Shown here piece by piece: positions 41,905 through 46,547 of a DNA stretch of 46,547 nt. This DNA is from VGKP01 sp964647695 (GTDB lineage Archaea > Nanobdellota > Nanobdellia > Pacearchaeales > GW2011-AR1), in contig CAZYIS010000006.1 in assembly GCA_964647695.1 (NCBI GenBank), positions 1 to 46,547 on the forward strand, written 5' to 3'. Position 1 is the first letter of the stretch, and the number at the start of each line of letters is the position of its first letter. The position numbers were made by a program, and so were the translations under genes. The notes under the pieces are model-generated. The model searched no databases. It was not told the DNA's origin and saw nothing but the letters and a program-made list of their open reading frames with translations.

Positions 41905-42567
41905 ATGGAAAGTTTTTTGAAAAAAGTAGCACTGGGTAAAAGCGAACAAAAAGATAAGAGATATTTTGTAAGATTTGGAAAAGGTAATTATGCTAGAAGA
42001 TTTACCATGAGTTTAGATATAACTAAGGATAAATTAAAAGTTAGAGCAGGATTTGAATTGGCCAATGATTTGATTAGATTTGTTAAGGAAATAAAAAAAG
42101 ATATTAAATTCTCTGGAAAAATTTTAGTTAAGGATAAAATACCTGGAAAAGAAGGCAAGAAGAAGGCAGGAGTTTTTGTCTATGAGATTTCTGAAGAAGC
42201 AGTGGAAGATTACCCTAGCATATATTTCTATTTGCTCGACTCTAGCAGCAACGATTTAACATTGAAGATGAAAAAGGCATTGCCTAAACCTGGTCAGGCA
42301 GCAGAGAAGATAGATGAAAAGTTCTGCGCATTGGATCTAGACTTAAAATATTTGAAAGATGTAAGAGAAGCTTTCTTCTGGGATGTTCCAGAAGCAATGA
42401 AAAAAGTAATTATTGAAAATGAAATACTAATAAATGATATTGAATTTCCAAAGAATGAAAAAGATCCGGTTAAAATTAGAGAAAATGCAATAAGAAAGGG
42501 CAAAATAATAAGACATATCGCCATTGATGGAAAAGAAATTAAGAAAGAATACGATTTAAAGATTTAA
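41905..42567 (+). CDS. conserved hypothetical protein, 220 aa
   Basis: Unknown. Soluble, basic, mixed alpha/beta; N-terminal MESFLKKVALGKSEQKDKRY, then a Lys-rich middle and Glu-rich C-terminus. TATA-like CTTTATAAATG about 25 bases upstream. No motif recognised; I suspect it is a DPANN-conserved protein but cannot confirm. Confidence 0.6.
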   Translation: MESFLKKVALGKSEQKDKRYFVRFGKGNYARRFTMSLDITKDKLKVRAGFELANDLIRFVKEIKKDIKFSGKILVKDKIPGKEGKKKAGVFVYEISEEAVEDYPSIYFYLLDSSSNDLTLKMKKALPKPGQAAEKIDEKFCALDLDLKYLKDVREAFFWDVPEAMKKVIIENEILINDIEFPKNEKDPVKIRENAIRKGKIIRHIAIDGKEIKKEYDLKI

Positions 42568-42576
42568 ATTAGAAAC

Positions 42577-43128
42577 CTAATAGTCTAAACCTTTTCTAGC
42601 CAGAATACCTTTATCATAGGGATGTTTAATCTTTTTTACTTCAGTTACTAGATCGGCTAGAGCGAATATATTTTCAAGTGGTTGATGAGATCCAGTGAGA
42701 ATAAGTTCTTTATTCTTAGGTTTATTTTTTATTAGGTCTATAACTTCGGATTCGTCCAATAGGTTCATCTGGACTGCATAGAGAATTTCATCGGCGATGA
42801 TGATATCATAATTTGGATTGTTAAGGGCAGATTTAAGATGAGCTAGGGCTTCTTTTACATTCTGTTTGTGTTCAGATTCATTTTTACCTTTGATATACCA
42901 ATTTCCTAGACCAAATCTTTTATGAGAAAAATTAGGAAATTTTGATAGGGATAAAATTTCTCCGGGGATCTGTTGTTCCAGAGAATTGGCACCGTTTTTC
43001 ATAAACTGAACTAGATGCACATTAAAGTTATTTCCACAGGCTCGAAGAGCCATGCCCAGAGCAGAAGTGGTTTTACCTTTGCCATTGCCCCAAAAGACCT
43101 GCACCAGACCAAGAGATGATTTATCCAT
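42577..43128 (-). CDS. cobO: cob(I)yrinic acid a,c-diamide adenosyltransferase
   Basis: CobA/BtuR-type ATP:corrinoid adenosyltransferase, 183 residues from ATG 43128. P-loop WGNGKGKTTSALGMALRA, then VHLVQFMKN, RFGLGNWYIKG, the DIIIADEILYAVQ (Walker B) and ELILTGSHQPLENIFALADL. Makes adenosylcobalamin from corrinoids. Other cobalamin genes are absent here, so imported corrinoid is likely used, perhaps for a class II ribonucleotide reductase (inference). Confidence 0.93.
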   Translation of the reverse strand: MDKSSLGLVQVFWGNGKGKTTSALGMALRACGNNFNVHLVQFMKNGANSLEQQIPGEILSLSKFPNFSHKRFGLGNWYIKGKNESEHKQNVKEALAHLKSALNNPNYDIIIADEILYAVQMNLLDESEVIDLIKNKPKNKELILTGSHQPLENIFALADLVTEVKKIKHPYDKGILARKGLDY

Positions 43129-43166
43129 GATTTTTATTAACAATCTAAATATAAAAATAATCGTAT

Positions 43167-43182
43167 GCCGTACCAACACGGC
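43167..43182. promoter_or_regulatory. hairpin or operator between cobO and the RHH gene
   Basis: GCCGT (43167-43171) and ACGGC (43178-43182) form a perfect stem with a six-base loop, in the gap before a small ribbon-helix-helix gene. A palindromic TACGTA at 43217-43222 overlaps that gene's start. Either could be an operator for the regulator. A TATA-like GTTTAAATAC at about 43190-43199 fits a start near 43222. Confidence 0.5.
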
Positions 43183-43221
43183 GAGATAAGTTTAAATACA
43201 TAAAATAACATATTAGTACGT

Positions 43222-43371
43222 ATGGAAAAGAGGAAAGAGAAAGATAAACTTACGGTTCTTATTGATAAATCTATTAAGGAAAGGTACAAAAAATATTGTG
43301 AATCTCGAGGATTGATAATTGGAAAACAGATTGAAATATTCATGGAAAAAGAGGTGGAGAATGATAAATAA
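43222..43371 (+). CDS. small ribbon-helix-helix regulator, 49 aa
   Basis: Short gene, ATG 43222 to TAA 43371. MEKRKEKDKLTVLIDKSIKE shows the beta-strand and first helix of an RHH fold, then RYKKYCESRGLIIGKQIEIF the turn and second helix. The next gene's ATG (43361) lies within its last codons, so translation is coupled. Likely represses or activates the following surface operon (inference). Confidence 0.75.
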   Translation: MEKRKEKDKLTVLIDKSIKERYKKYCESRGLIIGKQIEIFMEKEVENDK

Positions 43372-44122
43372 TAGAGGGCAAATTGGAATATGGGTGATAA
43401 TTGCTCTGGTTATAGCGGGAGTCATAATTGCATTTTTTGCGCTAAATAAAAATGTTTTGCCGACGAGTACTAATAATGACAAGGATTTTGTTTCTTCCCT
43501 AAAGAAATGTGCTAGTGATCCAGCCCAGGAGATTATAGAAAAAATGCTAGAACAGGGAGGATATATCAATAATAGTAATTACAAAGTTTTGGATGGAAAG
43601 AATATAAGTTATCTCTGCCAAAATATGGGTTATTATCATACCTGTATAAATCAACATCCTATGATAATTGATGATGAATTAAAACAAATAAAAGATTATC
43701 TTTATCCAATAGTAAATAATTGTTTTAGCAATTTGAAAGCTGATTTGGAAAAACAAAATTATAAAGTAAACATGAGTAATATGACTATTAATACTTCTTT
43801 CGGCAATGATAAATTATATATTGATATAAATAGGGAAATTAAGGTTCAGAAGAATGATGCTTTGCAGAGTTATAGCAATTATAATGTGGAAGTTAATACG
43901 CCATTGTATGATCTAACAAAAGTGGCTATTGATGTGGCAAATAATGAACAAAGATTTTGTTATTTTGAATATTTAGGGTATGAAATTATTTATCCTAGAT
44001 TTGAAATAAGCATTTATTCTTTTGATGATGCAACAAAAATATATACCATTAAAGATAAGCGCACGGATAAGGATATGAATGTGGCCATAAGAAGTTGTGC
44101 TCTGCCACAGGGAGTAATTTAG
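43361..44122 (+). CDS. class III signal/pilin-like membrane protein
   Basis: 253 residues from ATG 43361. N-terminus MINNRGQIGIWVIIALVIAG resembles archaeal class III (pilin/archaellin-like) signal sequences: charged start, R-G-Q and then a hydrophobic helix of about 20 residues. The rest is an outer domain with about six Cys (KKCASDP, YLCQNMGYYHTC, NNCFSN, RFCYFEY, RSCALPQG) and N-x-S/T sequons. The Cys-rich giant follows four bases after its stop, so both belong to one operon with the RHH regulator. Confidence 0.7.
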   Translation: MINNRGQIGIWVIIALVIAGVIIAFFALNKNVLPTSTNNDKDFVSSLKKCASDPAQEIIEKMLEQGGYINNSNYKVLDGKNISYLCQNMGYYHTCINQHPMIIDDELKQIKDYLYPIVNNCFSNLKADLEKQNYKVNMSNMTINTSFGNDKLYIDINREIKVQKNDALQSYSNYNVEVNTPLYDLTKVAIDVANNEQRFCYFEYLGYEIIYPRFEISIYSFDDATKIYTIKDKRTDKDMNVAIRSCALPQGVI

Positions 44123-44125
44123 AAT

Positions 44126-46547
44126 ATGAAAAAGATGGAAAAAGAGATTGATGGAAAATTTGCACTGGTGGTATTACAGATAGTCTTAATGATAGGTATG
44201 ACTTTTTCATTCTGTTATTTTATAAATCAAGGAGACAAAATAAGTAATGTTGATTCAAATTCTGGAGATAATAAGGATAGTAATGGCCCAGGAATGTTCT
44301 TAAAATTATTGAAAGTATTTGACAAAATAATATTTAATGAAAAAACACTGGTTTCTGCAGACGAGATGGTAATGACATGCCCTCAAACTAAGAACAGTAG
44401 TGTTTGTCAAGAATTTTTATCAAGCCAGTGCAGCGATAACTGTGCCGTGTCTTGTATTCCTACTAGATTAGCCGATACTTCTGTATGCCAACAGGGTACT
44501 TGTTATTCTAATGCTACGGGAAGTTGCACTACTGGAGCAACTAAAGGTCTTTGTGAATCTTCGGGAGGAAAATGGACGAATGATGCATTTGGAAATACGC
44601 CTGAATGTAAAAAAGGATGTTGTATTCTTGGAGATAGTGCAACTTTTGAAAGTAAGAGAAGTTGTCAATTGGATTCTCAAAGATTAGGAACGGCTAATTT
44701 TTCACTGATAGCTAATTTTAAACCTGAAGTGGATACTGAATGGGCTTGTTTATCCATATCTAAAAGTCAAGTATATGGGGCATGTTTAATAAAAAATGAT
44801 CTTACTAACACATGTAAATTTACTTCTGAATTGAATTGTAAAACTTCATTGAAGGGAGATTTCAAGAGCAACGTACTTTGCTCCAATCCAGCATTATTAA
44901 CTAGTTGTAAAAGTCAACAAACTGTTGCCTGCGCCGATGGAAAGGAAGAAGTTTATTGGTTTGATTCTTGTGGAAACAGAGAAAATATTTATGAAGGAAA
45001 TTCGGATGACCAAAAAAAACACAGTTATAATAATGGGATGGTTTTGCAAAAAAGTGATGCTTGTTCTTTGATTAATGGAGGTAATTTCCTAGCCAATCAA
45101 AAAACCTGCGGTAATTGTAATAGAATATTAGGTAGTGTTTGTGGAAATAAAACATCAACTCAATTTTTAACTGAAGTAACTTCTAATGCAGTGTGCACTG
45201 ATTTATCCTGTATAGATGAAAATGGTAAAAAGAGGGCCAATGGTGAATCCTGGTGTAATTATCAGGGTTCGGTTGGAGTTGATACGGGATCAGGGGAATG
45301 GTTGAGAAGTACGGACACGGCAGGAAGTAGAGATTTCAAAAAACAATGTGTCGAAGGAAAAGTAATTACCGAACCATGTCAAGATTATAGAAACTTTTTG
45401 TGTACTGAAACAAGAACTCAGGGAGTGGATGGAACATTTTCAAATGCTGCATGTAGAATAAATAGATGGAGAGAATGTTTGAGTAATAATGGTAAAGATG
45501 ATTCGGGTTATAATAAAATAAATGATTGTGAAAAAAATCCGGATTGTTTTATAAAAAAAGTTAGTGTTCCGGATAGCAAATTTATATTTACTATTTGTAC
45601 ACCTAAATATGCTCCAGGATTTAATTTGGCAAATACTGGAAGTACGGCCAAATCTTGGTGTAACCAGGCAACTCAGAGTTGCACCTACGTTAAATCCTGT
45701 GATGCTTTTGGAAGTTGTACTGAAACAAATGCTGGTTGTTTGAAATCAGGTTTTGCAGAACAGATGAATGATCTTTGTATGAGCCTGGGAGATTGTGGAA
45801 GCAAAGCAAATTACATTGGAGATTTCACAATTAATCATAAAATCACGCATGATGGAACTGCAATCACTGATGATAATAGAGGATTAACCGCAGGATATAT
45901 AAATAAAATTGTAACCTATGCAAATGAAAATCTTTTCAAGGATAAATATATTAAAACAGATGTGATAAAATTCTACGGAAATACGACTATTGCTGGATTA
46001 ACTGATTCTTCGAGTAGTACTTCTAGTGGATACAGTATGAGCACGTTTTCCATGGTTACTGGAGGAATAGGAGTCGCATATTATGTAATGGGGCAAATGG
46101 CACCTAGTGCATTGGGCGGATTTTTTGCAGTGAGTAGCTCAGGAGGAATAGTATCCATACCTGCATCGGCTGGAGCAGCAGGCGGAACTTGGACTGCCGG
46201 ATCAGAAGGATTATCTGCAATAAGCGGTACAATTTCAGCCATAGGAAGTGCAGTTTTCGCTGTTGCAGCAATTGCTGGAATAGCATATACATTATATGGA
46301 TATGCGGCTGCAGGTCAATGGGCTGCTTTTGCAGTAATGTGTGCGGTAACGGTCGTAACCACTGCAATAGCATTATCAGCAACTAGTGGAGTTACTCTAT
46401 TAGGGGGCGCGGGAGCAGTAAGTTTATTTAGTATTGCTGGAGCTGCACAGATATTTCCAATTGTTGGACTAGTTGTGGCAATTGTAGCTATAATATTAAG
46501 CTTACTTGCAACCACAAAAAAAATCGTTGTTAAATTTGAATGCCAAC
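44126..46547 (+). CDS. giant Cys-rich membrane protein, 3' end outside window
   Basis: Starts with ATG 44126 and stays open for 807 codons to the window end. Short cytoplasmic N-terminus, a TM helix at about 13-33 (ALVVLQIVLMIGMTFSFCYF), then a roughly 570-residue outer part with about 43 Cys, often in C-x3-6-C spacing (SSQCSDNCAVSCIP, PECKKGCCIL, DSCGN), and from about residue 640 a Gly/Ala-rich series of hydrophobic helices (TGGIGVAYYVMGQMA, AVFAVAAIAGIAYTLYGYAA) before the truncated end. No known family recognised. Disulfide-rich extracellular function is likely. Confidence 0.7.
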   Translation, partial: MKKMEKEIDGKFALVVLQIVLMIGMTFSFCYFINQGDKISNVDSNSGDNKDSNGPGMFLKLLKVFDKIIFNEKTLVSADEMVMTCPQTKNSSVCQEFLSSQCSDNCAVSCIPTRLADTSVCQQGTCYSNATGSCTTGATKGLCESSGGKWTNDAFGNTPECKKGCCILGDSATFESKRSCQLDSQRLGTANFSLIANFKPEVDTEWACLSISKSQVYGACLIKNDLTNTCKFTSELNCKTSLKGDFKSNVLCSNPALLTSCKSQQTVACADGKEEVYWFDSCGNRENIYEGNSDDQKKHSYNNGMVLQKSDACSLINGGNFLANQKTCGNCNRILGSVCGNKTSTQFLTEVTSNAVCTDLSCIDENGKKRANGESWCNYQGSVGVDTGSGEWLRSTDTAGSRDFKKQCVEGKVITEPCQDYRNFLCTETRTQGVDGTFSNAACRINRWRECLSNNGKDDSGYNKINDCEKNPDCFIKKVSVPDSKFIFTICTPKYAPGFNLANTGSTAKSWCNQATQSCTYVKSCDAFGSCTETNAGCLKSGFAEQMNDLCMSLGDCGSKANYIGDFTINHKITHDGTAITDDNRGLTAGYINKIVTYANENLFKDKYIKTDVIKFYGNTTIAGLTDSSSSTSSGYSMSTFSMVTGGIGVAYYVMGQMAPSALGGFFAVSSSGGIVSIPASAGAAGGTWTAGSEGLSAISGTISAIGSAVFAVAAIAGIAYTLYGYAAAGQWAAFAVMCAVTVVTTAIALSATSGVTLLGGAGAVSLFSIAGAAQIFPIVGLVVAIVAIILSLLATTKKIVVKFECQ

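Noticed and set aside
46104..46515. Open reading frames on both strands in the last 450 bases
   Set aside because: They are other-frame shadows of the long Cys-rich gene, whose own frame is continuous from 44126 to the end.
1..46547. CRISPR arrays, transposases or rRNA genes
   Set aside because: No regularly spaced repeats, IS-like inverted repeats with transposase, or rRNA-like sequence seen on reading both strands.

Overview
The window comes from an AT-rich archaeal genome, most likely a DPANN lineage of the Pacearchaeota/Woesearchaeota type. The evidence is archaeal-type ribosomal proteins (eL18, eL21, uS13, uS4, uS11, uS9, uL13, uS10), RNA polymerase subunits D and F (Rpb4), the RNase P subunit Rpp30, Ogg2, archaeal UMP kinase, AMP phosphorylase, a tRNA with an archaeal bulge-helix-bulge type intron, and many short intergenic regions with a TATA-like box about 25 nt before the start codon (leaderless transcripts). 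Many small proteins have no assignable function. Two runs of N have identical flanks and look like scaffolding artefacts, so this is probably a metagenome-assembled scaffold.

Layout. 1-150: C-terminal end of a Xer-type recombinase. 159-10621: the archaeal ribosomal/RNA polymerase neighbourhood on the minus strand, in transcription order zinc-ribbon protein, eL21, RpoF, DUF655, uS13, uS4, uS11, RpoD, then an interruption of about 5 kb (ribbon-helix-helix-like regulator, DUF2127 protein, TrmB-type regulator, NMN adenylyltransferase, tRNA-Leu and unknowns), then eL18, uL13, uS9. 10699-16700: small membrane protein, a broken metallophosphoesterase, membrane-tethered thioredoxin-fold protein, Sfm1-like SPOUT methyltransferase with a PC4-like protein, tRNA-dihydrouridine synthase, CysRS, tRNA-Ser(CGA). 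16700-22740: 7-TM/winged-helix pair, two large putative envelope proteins, a GtrA-like flippase, tRNA-Ser(GGA) and a LAGLIDADG endonuclease. 22837-28790: dTMP kinase, Nudix, uS10, a double-hairpin element, a Kef/CPA2 antiporter, Cys-rich small proteins, SerRS. 28785-33531: PIN nuclease, an HTH/GNAT/PIN-like operon, methyltransferase, tRNA-Trp with a 13-nt intron, a coiled-coil protein and a lone secretion-ATPase N-domain-like protein. 33562-41811: Ogg2, UMP kinase, Rpp30, PheRS alpha and beta, AMP phosphorylase, AI-2E-type transporter. 41905-46547: an unknown protein, corrinoid adenosyltransferase, and a three-gene operon (ribbon-helix-helix regulator, pilin-like protein, very long Cys-rich membrane protein cut by the window end).

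Most of the window is housekeeping translation and nucleotide metabolism interleaved with lineage-specific membrane and surface genes. The best candidates for undescribed biology are the RHH/pilin-like/Cys-rich operon at the right end, the HTH-GNAT-PIN operon at 29237-30926, the lone secretion-ATPase N-domain pair at 32249-33531, and the double hairpin at 24705-24765. Clear local oddities are a tRNA-Leu with anticodon AAG, a minimal intron in tRNA-Trp, and a metallophosphoesterase broken by a 5-bp tandem duplication. All function calls come from reading motifs; no database search was possible.
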